DNA of 64,000 nucleotides from Bdellovibrionaceae bacterium UBA6502 (GCA_002436415.1 DJMA01000004.1:27196-91195); one strand, 5' to 3'; numbered from the stretch's first letter, positions 47,650 to 56,341 are shown. Numbers and translations: made by a program. The notes: generated by a model from the letters alone, not told the origin.

Positions 47650-49853
47650 TTACGGCCTCCCGGAACTTTCTTTAGCGGAACCTGTTTTGCTGGAGCTTTC
47701 GATGGGGCCCCACCGGCAGGGGCTGCGCTTGCTTGGTGATTGGCATTGTTAGAGAAAAGTGTTCGTGGAATACGAATTCCTTTTCTTTCAAACTCTTCAA
47801 TGAAAGTTGGAATACTACCAGTGGCTTGAAATTCACCAATGATTTTTCGGTTCTTATCAAAACCTGTTTCTTTAAATTTAAAAATTTCCTGAGTAGTGAA
47901 ATTGTCTGACTGCATACCCACTAACTCTGTTATACTTTTGATCTTACGACTACCATCACTCAAACGAGACACCTGAACTATCAAATGTACGGCATTGGCA
48001 ATTTGTTGACGAATGGCCGTTGAAGGTAAACCCGCATCTGCCATCATACATAGAGTCTCTAGTCGGCCGATGGCTTCGCGAGGGGAGTTGGCATGAGTTG
48101 TTGTTAATGAACCATCATGTCCTGTGTTCATTGCTTGAAGCATGTCTAGAGCTTCTCCGCCACGACACTCTCCAACAACAATTCTATCCGGTCGCATTCT
48201 TAGAGTATTTCTCACAAGGTCACGAATTCCAATTTCACCAGTTCCTTCCATATTGGCAGGACGGGTTTCTAATCGAACGACGTGTTCCTGATTTAGTTGT
48301 AGTTCGGCCGCATCTTCCACAGTGATGATTCTTTCAGTGGGCGGAATGAAATTACTTAGTACATTTAGAAGTGTGGTTTTACCAGAACCGGTACCACCAC
48401 TAATAACAATATTTTTTCCATTCTCAACACAAATTTTTAGAAAATCGATCATACTTTGAGTCATCGATCCCCAACCAATATAATGTTGCGGTGTAATGGT
48501 TTCTTTTGAAAATTTACGAATGGTTAAAGAGGCACCGTCTAATGCAATAGGAGCAATAACCGCATTTACACGAGACCCATCTGCTAGTCGGGCATCTACA
48601 TAAGGCTGACTCTCATTAATTTGTCTTCCAAGAGGAAAAACAATTCTCTTTATCACTAACACCAATTGTTCATTGGAAGTAAAAGTCACTTTACTTAGAG
48701 TTAGCTTTCCTTTTCGTTCAACAAAAATATGATCAGGGCCATTAACCATGATTTCTGTGACATCATCGTCATCTAGTAAGTTTTCTAAAGGACCCAAACC
48801 TAAGGCTTCGTCTAATACTTCTTTGATGATTTGTGCACGTTCATCTCTAGAGAAGTTTTGCTGTTCTCTATCAATTAGCATAGTGATTATTTTAGTTGTT
48901 TTCTTACGCAAGACCTCTTGCTTTTGCGGGTCTTGGTCAATATCTGTGATTCCATCTTTCATATCCATTTCTTGAATTAAGCCAGAGTGGAGTCTTAACT
49001 TAAGCAAGTTTTTTGGATTCATATTTTTTGCGCCAGGAATAGCATTCGAGTTAGAAGAGCTTTCTTGTGCGCGTGTAGGTCGTTGTGTGCTTTTCATTTT
49101 TTGCAAAATGCCTGAGCCAGATAGATTTCTGAAAACTCCTCTTACAGCATTTGCAATTGGTGTATTTCCCTGTGGATTTACAAAGGGAGTTGACCTAGCT
49201 AGGGAACCAGCTGTTGTTATATCATCTTGTGGAATAACACTAAGTACTCTTGTCGCCGTCATCTGCTGTATGCTTTGTGGAGGCATACTTGTCTTATTGC
49301 TTTTGTTAACCACTATTTGGAACAAATCTCTCGGAAGAGTTTTCGCTACCAGTTCATTGATTAAACGCTTAGTCTGTGTAACAGCAAGAATTTCTGGAGT
49401 AGTTAGCATTAGGGCAGCACTAGCAACATCTAACATCGCAAGTTGAGCCTCTTCAATTTGTGAACCTAAATCACATAGAATATAATCAAACATCGGGCTG
49501 ATTTGAAATAGTTGACGTTGGAGGGTACTTGGATCAACGTTTAACCTTTCTTCACTCGCTTTTACAGCAGCTAAGTACATTAAACCACTTGGATGTCTGT
49601 TTACCATTTGTTGAATGGTTTGAGGGTTGATTTGACCTGTGTACTTTACAAGATCATTCACGGTCTTTTCTGGTTTTACACCAAGAATGATGTTTTGATC
49701 ACCAGCAGAGTTTTGATCTAAATCGATAACAAGAACCTTCGCTCTTGCATCCATAATTAATGACATAGCAAAGTTTGCTGTGAAAACTGATTTTCCCACA
49801 CCACCTTTACCGCCACTAATTGCGATCAAATGACATTTTGGATGTAATGACAT
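47646..49853 (-). CDS. TadZ-TadA fusion: MinD-like localisation ATPase plus CpaF-type pilus motor
   Basis: The 735-residue protein joins two proteins that are separate in most Tad systems. Residues about 8-250 form a ParA/MinD-like TadZ (CpaE) domain with deviant Walker A Lys16-Gly-Gly-Val-Gly-Lys21-Ser. Residues about 330-690 form a TadA/CpaF secretion ATPase with P-loop Gly-Gly-Thr-Gly-Ser-Gly-Lys-Thr near 485-492, an Asp-box/Glu Walker B and the Thr-Thr-His-Ala-Asn-Ser sensor near 577-582. Both ATP sites look intact. The linker is Gln/Ser/Asn-rich. Fusing pole-targeting and motor modules may lock pilus assembly to a cell pole. The Pro/Ala/Lys-rich C-terminus is unusual. Confidence 0.9.
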   Translation of the reverse strand: MSLHPKCHLIAISGGKGGVGKSVFTANFAMSLIMDARAKVLVIDLDQNSAGDQNIILGVKPEKTVNDLVKYTGQINPQTIQQMVNRHPSGLMYLAAVKASEERLNVDPSTLQRQLFQISPMFDYILCDLGSQIEEAQLAMLDVASAALMLTTPEILAVTQTKRLINELVAKTLPRDLFQIVVNKSNKTSMPPQSIQQMTATRVLSVIPQDDITTAGSLARSTPFVNPQGNTPIANAVRGVFRNLSGSGILQKMKSTQRPTRAQESSSNSNAIPGAKNMNPKNLLKLRLHSGLIQEMDMKDGITDIDQDPQKQEVLRKKTTKIITMLIDREQQNFSRDERAQIIKEVLDEALGLGPLENLLDDDDVTEIMVNGPDHIFVERKGKLTLSKVTFTSNEQLVLVIKRIVFPLGRQINESQPYVDARLADGSRVNAVIAPIALDGASLTIRKFSKETITPQHYIGWGSMTQSMIDFLKICVENGKNIVISGGTGSGKTTLLNVLSNFIPPTERIITVEDAAELQLNQEHVVRLETRPANMEGTGEIGIRDLVRNTLRMRPDRIVVGECRGGEALDMLQAMNTGHDGSLTTTHANSPREAIGRLETLCMMADAGLPSTAIRQQIANAVHLIVQVSRLSDGSRKIKSITELVGMQSDNFTTQEIFKFKETGFDKNRKIIGEFQATGSIPTFIEEFERKGIRIPRTLFSNNANHQASAAPAGGAPSKAPAKQVPLKKVPGGRK

Positions 49854-49975
49854 ATAATACCCTCATATCTTTATCGGAAGAATCGTCGGAAAATTAGACA
49901 TTTAGACTATAAACTGGACCTGATTTTCGATGATTTAGGATTGCTTTTACTCGCCTAAGGTTTGGGAAAATAAAA

Positions 49976-50000
49976 AAAGAGAGCTCTTCAAGCTCTCTTT
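49976..50000. terminator. Intrinsic terminator inside the Flp cluster
   Basis: AAAGAGAGCT (49976-49985) and AGCTCTCTTT (49991-50000) form a ten-bp perfect stem with a five-base loop and A/T runs on both sides. It lies between the secretin gene and the fused ATPase gene, so these are probably separate transcription units, with promoter for the ATPase gene in 49854-49975. Confidence 0.85.
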
Positions 50001-50029
50001 TTATTTTGGTCATAATTTTAAACAAAAAA

Positions 50030-51520
50030 CTAGTTCAACAAACGAACTTTTCTTTTAATTCTATCAGCACCTTCACTAGCGGATGCCTTAATGACTGGTG
50101 TGATAAACACAACGAACTGACTTTGGTCCTTTCTAAAAGACTTTGAATTATACAAGCTAAACAAAGGGTTGGTCGGAGCGTTTTGCGGAAGTTTGTTGTA
50201 GTCAGTGCTTGTACTACTTTGCACCAAACCACCGATTGCCGCCGACTCGCCGGAGCGAACCATGATAACTGTATTTAAGTTGGAATCCGATACCACCGGT
50301 CCACTATCAGTAATGTTTAAAAGAGACTTGATAATGAAGCTAATATTTAAATGTATGGTATCAGACCTAGCTCCCATGATTCTCGGAGTGATGGCTGTAT
50401 TAATACCTGCTTCTTCAAAGTCTGTTTTAGGCATTCCCTCGGCCGTGACAGTAACGTAAGGAATACGGGTCATCGACTTTAAACTACCTTTGTTACCATC
50501 TTGTACGATGATACTGGAGCTCTGTAAAACTCTAGCGTAACCATGTGCCTTTGCCCAATTTAATCTAGGCAGAAGGTTGTTGATGGTTCCAGTAATTTCG
50601 GAAACAATCCCAGCTACTCCGCGACTACCACCGCCTTGAAAAGCGAGGGAAGATCCGTCACCGAGAGTTGGTGTCCATTGAAAGCGATGGGATTTGTTAT
50701 AATCCTTTTTAAGTTCCACATAATGAACAACCAATTGAATGATTTTTCCTGGTTCAGGAGCCGGCGCGGATTTAACGGTAAGCAAGTTAATTACTACCTG
50801 GTTTACCTTATATTTTTTAATCACACCACCAGCTTCCGCCTTATCTACAATGATGTCTGGTACATAGGTTTTTGCGATGATTTCTGCTTTTGCTTTTTCG
50901 GCATCATCGTTTGCTTGGCCCTCTAAGATAAACTTATTATTAACGGCTCGAACACTAATTTCTGGATTGTTAATGTCACGCTCAATGTATTTTGCTAGCT
51001 TCTTTTGCGCAAGAGGGCTTAGCGTTACAAGGCTTGAACAGTTGTTACCATATTCTTGGCAAACACTAAAAATACGAGACATATCTCTTGGTAAGAGAAT
51101 CTGCCCATCAATGATTACCTTATTGTTAATAATTTTAATCGCAATCCCTTCAATATCACCAACCAAAGATTTAATCTCTCTAGCGATGTGGTTGAGATTG
51201 GACTTTTTAACCGTCAGGAAAAACTCATAGACCTTTCGTTTTTTGTTATCAAAAACTACCAGAGTACAAGCTCCGGCATTCTTGGGCTCAAAGCGAATCG
51301 TATTTGAAGCACCATCAACTGAAAGCTTCGTACAACTTCTCCAATTCCCTGTATAACTTGCTCCCGCAGGAATGTATGGAACCGGTTGGTCGTGAGTAAG
51401 CCCAACAGAAAGGTTTATGTATTCTCTTTTACGAGTGAGGTTTTTTGCATATAGGCTTTCTACTGCAAAAAGCAGTAGCCAACTTATTACCCCTATTTTC
51501 CAAATTTCCCTTTTTCCCAT
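50030..51520 (-). CDS. Flp pilus outer-membrane secretin (RcpA/CpaC)
   Basis: The 496-residue protein has a signal peptide (about 1-25), an N-terminal Ig/BON-like region (about 40-230) and a C-terminal secretin domain (about 260-480) with the Val-Gly-Ala...Gly-Ser-x-x-Ala-Ile-Gly-Gly-Leu signature and Phe-Val-Val-Phe-Ile-Thr-Pro near the end. It forms the gated outer-membrane ring through which the pilus leaves. CpaB lies 18 bases upstream. Length is typical. A terminator follows. Confidence 0.88.
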   Translation of the reverse strand: MGKREIWKIGVISWLLLFAVESLYAKNLTRKREYINLSVGLTHDQPVPYIPAGASYTGNWRSCTKLSVDGASNTIRFEPKNAGACTLVVFDNKKRKVYEFFLTVKKSNLNHIAREIKSLVGDIEGIAIKIINNKVIIDGQILLPRDMSRIFSVCQEYGNNCSSLVTLSPLAQKKLAKYIERDINNPEISVRAVNNKFILEGQANDDAEKAKAEIIAKTYVPDIIVDKAEAGGVIKKYKVNQVVINLLTVKSAPAPEPGKIIQLVVHYVELKKDYNKSHRFQWTPTLGDGSSLAFQGGGSRGVAGIVSEITGTINNLLPRLNWAKAHGYARVLQSSSIIVQDGNKGSLKSMTRIPYVTVTAEGMPKTDFEEAGINTAITPRIMGARSDTIHLNISFIIKSLLNITDSGPVVSDSNLNTVIMVRSGESAAIGGLVQSSTSTDYNKLPQNAPTNPLFSLYNSKSFRKDQSQFVVFITPVIKASASEGADRIKRKVRLLN

Positions 51521-51538
51521 TACTGCCTCATTTCATCT

Positions 51539-52429
51539 CTAATTAATTTCCCTAAAAGGCCCATTATTTCTACTTCTTTTTTTCTTCGGCTTTGGCTTAG
51601 GTGCTACAGTTTGTTTTGTTACAACAGAAGTAGGTCTTCGCGTTGGTGCTACATTTCTATTAACACTTGCATATCCTTGAACGCTTTGCTGAGTAGTCAT
51701 AGATAGATTTTGCTTAGTTCGATCGTTCGGGTTTCTTAAAGTCATATAAAGTGACCCAGGGTTGGTTGCCATCAGGAAAATGATTTCCTGTGCTTTCTGT
51801 GGATCAAGTTCAACGGTGATACTAGAAAAGTCTGTGTAGGTATTTAAATTGGTATATGACTTACCATCATCATCCAGTTTTCTAGGAATATTATTGGTGA
51901 TTCTTACGCCAGTAGCTAAAACCGAAACATCTTGTAAGATGGTTTTAACGTTAAAAGACTTATCCAAGCCCTTGCCTTGTTCTACAACAGCAAGAAGGTC
52001 AATTCTGTCACCAGGACGGATTAACTTTGCAACACCTCTAAATTCATCTACCGGAATGGTCACGGCTCGGCGAGTTGGAGCTACCTGCAAGGCTAAACCA
52101 GTGTTAGGGCCTGGCTTTAAAATTTTAGTTGCAATGATTTGCTCACCTTTTTTAATTGGCACAGCGGCAACTAAGCTAATAACTTCCTCAGGGTTGGTCA
52201 AAGCACCTGGCTCAACAAAGTCCGCAGGCTTTTCCACAATATCAATCATGGTATCGTCGATATCACTCATTTCAAGAATGTCTTTTTTAGCAATCAATAC
52301 TTGCTTCATGGTACCAAACTTATCATCGTATTCTTGTTTCTTACCTTGCGAATAAGAATAGACAAAGAAAACTGCAAAAAGGGCAGAGCCAATGGATATC
52401 CATAAGGTTCTAGTTGGATTCGGGTTCAT
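51539..52429 (-). CDS. cpaB: Flp pilus assembly protein CpaB/RcpC
   Basis: The 296-residue protein has one N-terminal hydrophobic segment (about 9-24), a SAF-like domain (about 40-110) with Ala-Val-Pro-Ile-Lys-Lys-Gly-Glu-Gln-Ile and a CpaB C-terminal domain with Val-Ala-Pro-Thr-Arg-Arg-Ala-Val-Thr-Ile-Pro-Val-Asp-Glu and Gly-Asp-Arg-Ile-Asp-Leu-Leu-Ala. It is a periplasmic component that helps the secretin. Its ATG overlaps the stop of the preceding pilin-like gene by four bases. Confidence 0.88.
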   Translation of the reverse strand: MNPNPTRTLWISIGSALFAVFFVYSYSQGKKQEYDDKFGTMKQVLIAKKDILEMSDIDDTMIDIVEKPADFVEPGALTNPEEVISLVAAVPIKKGEQIIATKILKPGPNTGLALQVAPTRRAVTIPVDEFRGVAKLIRPGDRIDLLAVVEQGKGLDKSFNVKTILQDVSVLATGVRITNNIPRKLDDDGKSYTNLNTYTDFSSITVELDPQKAQEIIFLMATNPGSLYMTLRNPNDRTKQNLSMTTQQSVQGYASVNRNVAPTRRPTSVVTKQTVAPKPKPKKKRSRNNGPFREIN

Positions 52430-52938
52430 TCAACACCTCCACAAGATGCGTTCAAACAAATGCCGTAAGTTGTTTTTACCCATACGTCGTCGACCGAAAT
52501 ACTCGCTCGTTCATTTAAATTTAAGTTTCTAGTTTGACTATGCTTAGAACTACTATCGCTAGATCGTCCAGAATTGTCTTTGGCGACTCTGAAATCGATG
52601 TTCCTGGCAGTAGCATTAAATTTGGGATTGTCAGATCCAGAGTTTCGCTCCGAAGCAATTCCTCCGTAACGAAAACCTGGTTTCAAACGCATACTTTCAT
52701 TCCATGCTCCTGCATCATAACCAGGATTGGATCGATGGTAGGAAACATCGGCTCGCATTTCCATCATCTCCCATAGGTAGGTTTTTGAGGCGATGCTATT
52801 TACAATACCTGTATGAACAACTCCAAAGCTTCCTATAGTGAAGCTCATAAGACCGACCATAATAAAAACCATGGTCAATGCCTCAATGGTGGCAAAGCCT
52901 TCTTCGTTAAATTGTTTTTTCAACTTTTTAACAACCAT
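52426..52938 (-). CDS. TadE/TadF-like minor pilin
   Basis: The 170-residue protein has a prepilin-like N-terminus: basic residues, Gly-Phe-Ala-Thr-Ile-Glu-Ala then a hydrophobic helix (about 18-40), with Glu at the expected fifth position after the Gly cleavage site. The rest is polar, with one Cys pair near the end (Cys-x4-Cys). It should be processed by the prepilin peptidase and act as a pseudopilin. Its 5' end overlaps the next pilin gene by 11 bases. Confidence 0.75.
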   Translation of the reverse strand: MVVKKLKKQFNEEGFATIEALTMVFIMVGLMSFTIGSFGVVHTGIVNSIASKTYLWEMMEMRADVSYHRSNPGYDAGAWNESMRLKPGFRYGGIASERNSGSDNPKFNATARNIDFRVAKDNSGRSSDSSSKHSQTRNLNLNERASISVDDVWVKTTYGICLNASCGGVE

Positions 52939-53530
52939 TATCTGGCACCACCGTTATTGCACTTGCATTGACAGGGAAGCTATATCCTAATCCCTGAATT
53001 AAATTTGTTTTTTGTTTAAAAAAGTTTTCCATACACTCTTCAGTACTAGGCTCTCGACCAAGAAAGCTAAATACGTTTGTAGTGAATGGGCCATCGGAAT
53101 TACCGCCGATGATCGGGAAACTCATATCAAGAATATCGGCCGTAAAAGTTAATTTTGCGCCTTCGAAAATATCTCTACCTCTTGGATCAGCGGCATTAAA
53201 CTCAGTGGCATAATTACCAAGAGCGGAGTCTTCCACTTTTACTTCGAACCAAGCACTTTCTTTCAACATTGTTTTAAATGGTTCAGTCGATAATAGATTT
53301 CTGAGCTTTCTGTCACCACGTGCGGCTTGAGTGGCCTGACTTAAATGTCCCGCATAATAGGTTCTTGAGGTGGCAAAGGCTACGTATTGAGTAAGTTCAA
53401 CCATGGAGAGAGTTAAGCTAATGGCAAAAAACACACCCATAGAGACAATAGCAAGCGTTAGACCGAAGGTAAAATCTACGGCTATGCTTCCTGATTCATC
53501 GTTAAGAATGTTTTTCCCCTTATTAATCAT
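52928..53530 (-). CDS. TadE/TadG-like minor pilin
   Basis: The 200-residue protein has Glu-Ser-Gly-Ser-Ile-Ala-Val-Asp-Phe followed by a hydrophobic helix (about 18-40), like TadE, with the acidic residue replaced by Asp. The mature part has a Cys about 28 residues from the C-terminus and one at the end, possibly a disulfide. Context between two pilin-like genes supports a pseudopilin. The start has no strong ribosome binding site, but it follows the upstream gene closely (11 bases). Confidence 0.7.
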   Translation of the reverse strand: MINKGKNILNDESGSIAVDFTFGLTLAIVSMGVFFAISLTLSMVELTQYVAFATSRTYYAGHLSQATQAARGDRKLRNLLSTEPFKTMLKESAWFEVKVEDSALGNYATEFNAADPRGRDIFEGAKLTFTADILDMSFPIIGGNSDGPFTTNVFSFLGREPSTEECMENFFKQKTNLIQGLGYSFPVNASAITVVPDNGC

Positions 53531-53541
53531 TTTCCCCCAGA

Positions 53542-53787
53542 TTAATTACTTGGTTTAATCGCTACCTTTCTCCCTAAGTGACTTGGATGTAGAGCCTTGC
53601 CTTGTTGGTAAGGTTTCCATACACCGTTTTCTACCATTCCTCGTAAGTAATCACTTGGACCACTTACCATAGTTGGAAACACATTGTTTGCTCGCAGAGC
53701 CTTAAAAATTCCTATGGAAATGCTAACCATTACCACGGCAATTAAAATAAACTCTACGGATGCTTGACCTGACTGTGACTTCACCAT
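53542..53787 (-). CDS. TadE-like small pilin
   Basis: The 81-residue protein has Ser-Gly-Gln-Ala-Ser-Val-Glu-Phe then a hydrophobic helix (about 12-30), a typical Flp/TadE prepilin start with cleavage after Gly and Glu5. It overlaps the prepilin peptidase stop by seven bases. It is larger than Flp pilin and lacks cysteine. Probably a minor pilin. Confidence 0.75.
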   Translation of the reverse strand: MVKSQSGQASVEFILIAVVMVSISIGIFKALRANNVFPTMVSGPSDYLRGMVENGVWKPYQQGKALHPSHLGRKVAIKPSN

Positions 53788-54236
53788 GGAAATATTCCTT
53801 TCGGTAAATAGTCTAAGCTAAACCAAGCTAATAATATTCCAAACGTAAAAGGAAAGCGTAAAGCTTCTCGATTCGTTTGACTCTTTGTGATTTTATTCAC
53901 TAAATACTTTAGACTCCCTGAAACTGCATTCCAAAACAGACTTAAAAACATTAGTGAATAGAGTTGGCTTGGATTTAAAAACATACAAACCACTAATAGA
54001 AGTTTGAAGTCACCAGCCCCTAGCGCTCGAAGATAGACTAATGGAAGACAGGCAAGACAAACCACAGCAAGATTTTGCAGTTGCAGTAAAGAAAAACTGG
54101 TAACACTGGCAAAGTAGATTATGCTAAGAACAAGAAAACCAAGGATTAGATAATTTCTAACCTTGCGTGTCCTTAAGTCACTCGCAACACTTGCGGCTAA
54201 TAATGAACCTACTATTAACTGTTCCATGTCCTCCAT
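53781..54236 (-). CDS. Prepilin peptidase (TadV/CpaA, A24 family)
   Basis: The 151-residue polytopic protein has the two catalytic aspartates of type IV prepilin peptidases: Asp20 in Ser-Asp-Leu-Arg and Asp76 in Gly-Ala-Gly-Asp-Phe-Lys. About four to five membrane helices fit the short TadV form, which lacks the N-methyltransferase domain. It cleaves the leader of the pilin and pseudopilins of the cluster. Its 3' end overlaps the next minor-pilin gene. Confidence 0.88.
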   Translation of the reverse strand: MEDMEQLIVGSLLAASVASDLRTRKVRNYLILGFLVLSIIYFASVTSFSLLQLQNLAVVCLACLPLVYLRALGAGDFKLLLVVCMFLNPSQLYSLMFLSLFWNAVSGSLKYLVNKITKSQTNREALRFPFTFGILLAWFSLDYLPKGIFPW

Positions 54237-54257
54237 CCCAATTTGATGCTCCTGGAT

Positions 54258-54443
54258 TTAATCGGGAGCAACCCAATCTGTTTCTGTATCTGCTTTTACA
54301 AAGCCACCACCTGTCTCAATTTGCTTTTCAATTCTTGCACTCAAATATCCGGCAGAGTTTTCAAAACTTGACGGTAGCTTCTGTAAAACAGACAGCATGA
54401 TTACAACAATAAAGCTAAGCAGAATTACTAGCTCTGTAGTCAT
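54258..54443 (-). CDS. Small membrane protein between pilin and peptidase genes
   Basis: The 61-residue protein has an N-terminal hydrophobic helix (about 3-20) then a Ser/Glu-rich tail with Gly-Gly-Gly-Phe. It lacks the Gly-x4-Glu cleavage motif of pilins, so it may be an accessory protein rather than a pilin. It lies 12 bases after the Flp pilin and 21 before the peptidase, clearly in the same operon. Confidence 0.6.
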   Translation of the reverse strand: MTTELVILLSFIVVIMLSVLQKLPSSFENSAGYLSARIEKQIETGGGFVKADTETDWVAPD

Positions 54444-54454
54444 CTCATTTCACC

Positions 54455-54640
54455 TTACTGTAGAGCAGAACCGATTTTATCGCCTAAAGTACCAACGGCA
54501 GATTCAACTCGTGCAGTAATTTGATTTTTAAAAACCATCACAATTCCAACTACAGCAACAAGAAGTAGAATGTACTCAGTCATACCTTGGGCATCTTCTT
54601 CTTTTATCAGTCTCTTTGTGAATTGTTTTAAGTTCTCCAT
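54455..54640 (-). CDS. flp: Flp major pilin
   Basis: The 61-residue protein matches Flp prepilins: a basic leader, Asp-Ala-Gln-Gly-Met-Thr-Glu-Tyr (cleavage after Gly20, Glu24 and Tyr25 as the Flp signature) and a hydrophobic helix (about 26-40), then a short polar tail. It is the first gene of the cluster and is likely the pilus subunit. A ribosome binding site (GGGGGAAA) lies close to the ATG. Confidence 0.92.
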   Translation of the reverse strand: MENLKQFTKRLIKEEDAQGMTEYILLLVAVVGIVMVFKNQITARVESAVGTLGDKIGSALQ

Positions 54641-55150
54641 TTTTCCCCCATTGTTAAAAAATAGTTCAGGCCAATCCGGGCCTTCTATAAAATCTTATCG
54701 GTGATATATTGTTCCGAATTAAGTCTAGGTCTGGAATAATGTTTAACAGAATTCCAAAAAAATTAGCTAGTTAAGAGCAAACGTAAGCTACAGATATCTT
54801 CATTATACTTTGGTCTAGGAGATTCACCAAGATTTAGACGTAAAAAAGCTTTTTACGTATCAAAGTGATACGTCGAAAAAATCATCGACAAATCTTATCT
54901 AATGCATAGCTAAACTTCAAAAAAGTTTCAAAAAGTTGATGTGATTTCAAAGAGATAAGCTAGATTTTTATAATTACTGATTAAAACAAAAATGACAGTA
55001 TTGGCTTGCTAAGTCTGTTTACAGGTAGGTGACAAAACTTGTACAGAAAGCAAAATGCTACAGGAAAGCTTTTTGAAAGCCCATTTATTTAGACCTGAAG
55101 AACATCAATGCCTTCCTTGTTGGAACTGACTTTGCAACTATATTTCTTTG
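54641..55150. other. Long regulatory region upstream of flp
   Basis: Five hundred bases with no convincing ORF. It contains two adjacent palindromes (54838-54873) and lies between the divergent flp operon and the small secreted gene at 55151, so it should hold both promoters. Confidence 0.5.
54838..54873. promoter_or_regulatory. Two interlocked palindromes upstream of the Flp operon
   Basis: ACGTAAAAA and TTTTTACGT form a palindrome over 54838-54858 (one extra A), and ACGTATCA-aag-TGATACGT forms a hairpin over 54855-54873; they share one ACGT. They lie about 200 bases before the flp start and are candidates for operators. Neither is followed by a T-run. Confidence 0.5.
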
Positions 55151-55702
55151 ATGAGAGTTTTAAAAATAACAATGATAATGATTTTTATGTTCGCCAGCTC
55201 CCTTGAGCTTAATGCATTCTGCTTAGACGAAGGTCTAGAAGCATTCAATCCACAGTACTCTAAATCAGAAGAACCTTCTAATTTGGCTCTTGGCCTCCAA
55301 TTGTATAAAATGGCTGCCATCCAAAAGATTGAAATTTTAGAATTGATTGAAAGTGATAGCGTGTACAAAACGGAAAACCCAAAAGCCTCGAATCATTGTG
55401 CTAAAAGCTTCGTTGCGATAGATGCGGAGCTTTCTAGCTTAATGCTTACAAATTGTAATCTAACTTATCAAGGGCTTGAGTCTTACCCAAACTTGAATCG
55501 GAAAATAAAAGAACTTAGTGGCTCATGCAAGATTTCAGGTTTTGAGAAAATATTTTCAGATTATTTAGACACTTTTTTAGATGCATCAACAAGGGCTTAT
55601 GTAAAAGGGCTTTTAACGAAAACCAATAGTCCTCTAAGAGAGCAAGAAGAACTATACCCTGAAGATTTTAATATTAAAAAGACTAACCAATTTTCGTTTT
55701 AA
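55151..55702 (+). CDS. Small secreted protein of unknown function
   Basis: From ATG 55151 (a TTG at 55148 is next to it) the protein of 183 residues has a signal peptide (cleavage near Leu-Asn-Ala) and four or five cysteines in a mature part rich in Leu/Glu/Ser. The Cys pattern suggests two disulfides. It converges with maiA and overlaps its stop by four bases. No similarity is recognised. Confidence 0.5.
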   Translation: MRVLKITMIMIFMFASSLELNAFCLDEGLEAFNPQYSKSEEPSNLALGLQLYKMAAIQKIEILELIESDSVYKTENPKASNHCAKSFVAIDAELSSLMLTNCNLTYQGLESYPNLNRKIKELSGSCKISGFEKIFSDYLDTFLDASTRAYVKGLLTKTNSPLREQEELYPEDFNIKKTNQFSF

Positions 55703-56340
55703 TCTTTTGGCGTATCGGGCTGCTGATCTGGAGCAGCCTTTTTAAAGTAATCAAGATCCATACAGTTCTGGTAAATACTTTGAATTTTAGGAAATTTATC
55801 TAATTCAACTCCAAAGCGAATTGCATTAAAAACTTGGGGAACCAAGACGGCATCGGCCATGCTAAATTGGTCAAAACAAAACTTTTGATTCATCAATAGT
55901 TTTTTCTCAATGGCATTAAAACCGTTTTCGATTACCTGAATGATCCAGGCGATCTTTTGCTCCTCTGACATATTAAACTCTTGCTTTAAAGTTTGCAGGA
56001 GCTTTAAGTTTTGTAAAGGCTGGATTCCAGAGTTTATGATTTCAGTAACTTCTCTAACTTTTGCAGCCTTTATGATGTCTTTAGGAATAACTTCTTTGTC
56101 TGGAAACTTTGCGTTTAAATATTCAATGATAGCTACACTTTGAGTCAATTGAATGTCTTCATCTAAATAGCTTGGCACTTGTGCCATTGGATTTAAAAGC
56201 TTGTAGTCATCAAAGTGTTGTTCGCCTCCAGCGTGTAATAAGTGAATGGAGCGGTATTCATAGTCTTGCTCTAAAAAAGCTAAAACGATTCTTACACGAA
56301 AGGAACAACTTGAACGAAAATAACTAAACAAGCTTGCCAT
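55699..56340 (-). CDS. maiA: Maleylacetoacetate isomerase / zeta-class glutathione transferase
   Basis: The 213-residue protein has a thioredoxin-fold N-terminal domain with Ser-Ser-Cys-Ser-x-Arg-Val-Arg (residues 10-17), the zeta GST signature in which the first Ser activates glutathione, then the helical domain ending with a Pro-Asp-Gln-Gln-Pro-Asp-Thr-Pro motif typical of MaiA. It isomerises maleylacetoacetate to fumarylacetoacetate with glutathione as cofactor. It follows the FAH-like gene by one base, consistent with tyrosine/phenylalanine breakdown. Homogentisate dioxygenase is not in the window. Confidence 0.88.
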   Translation of the reverse strand: MASLFSYFRSSCSFRVRIVLAFLEQDYEYRSIHLLHAGGEQHFDDYKLLNPMAQVPSYLDEDIQLTQSVAIIEYLNAKFPDKEVIPKDIIKAAKVREVTEIINSGIQPLQNLKLLQTLKQEFNMSEEQKIAWIIQVIENGFNAIEKKLLMNQKFCFDQFSMADAVLVPQVFNAIRFGVELDKFPKIQSIYQNCMDLDYFKKAAPDQQPDTPKD

Positions 56341-56341
56341 T

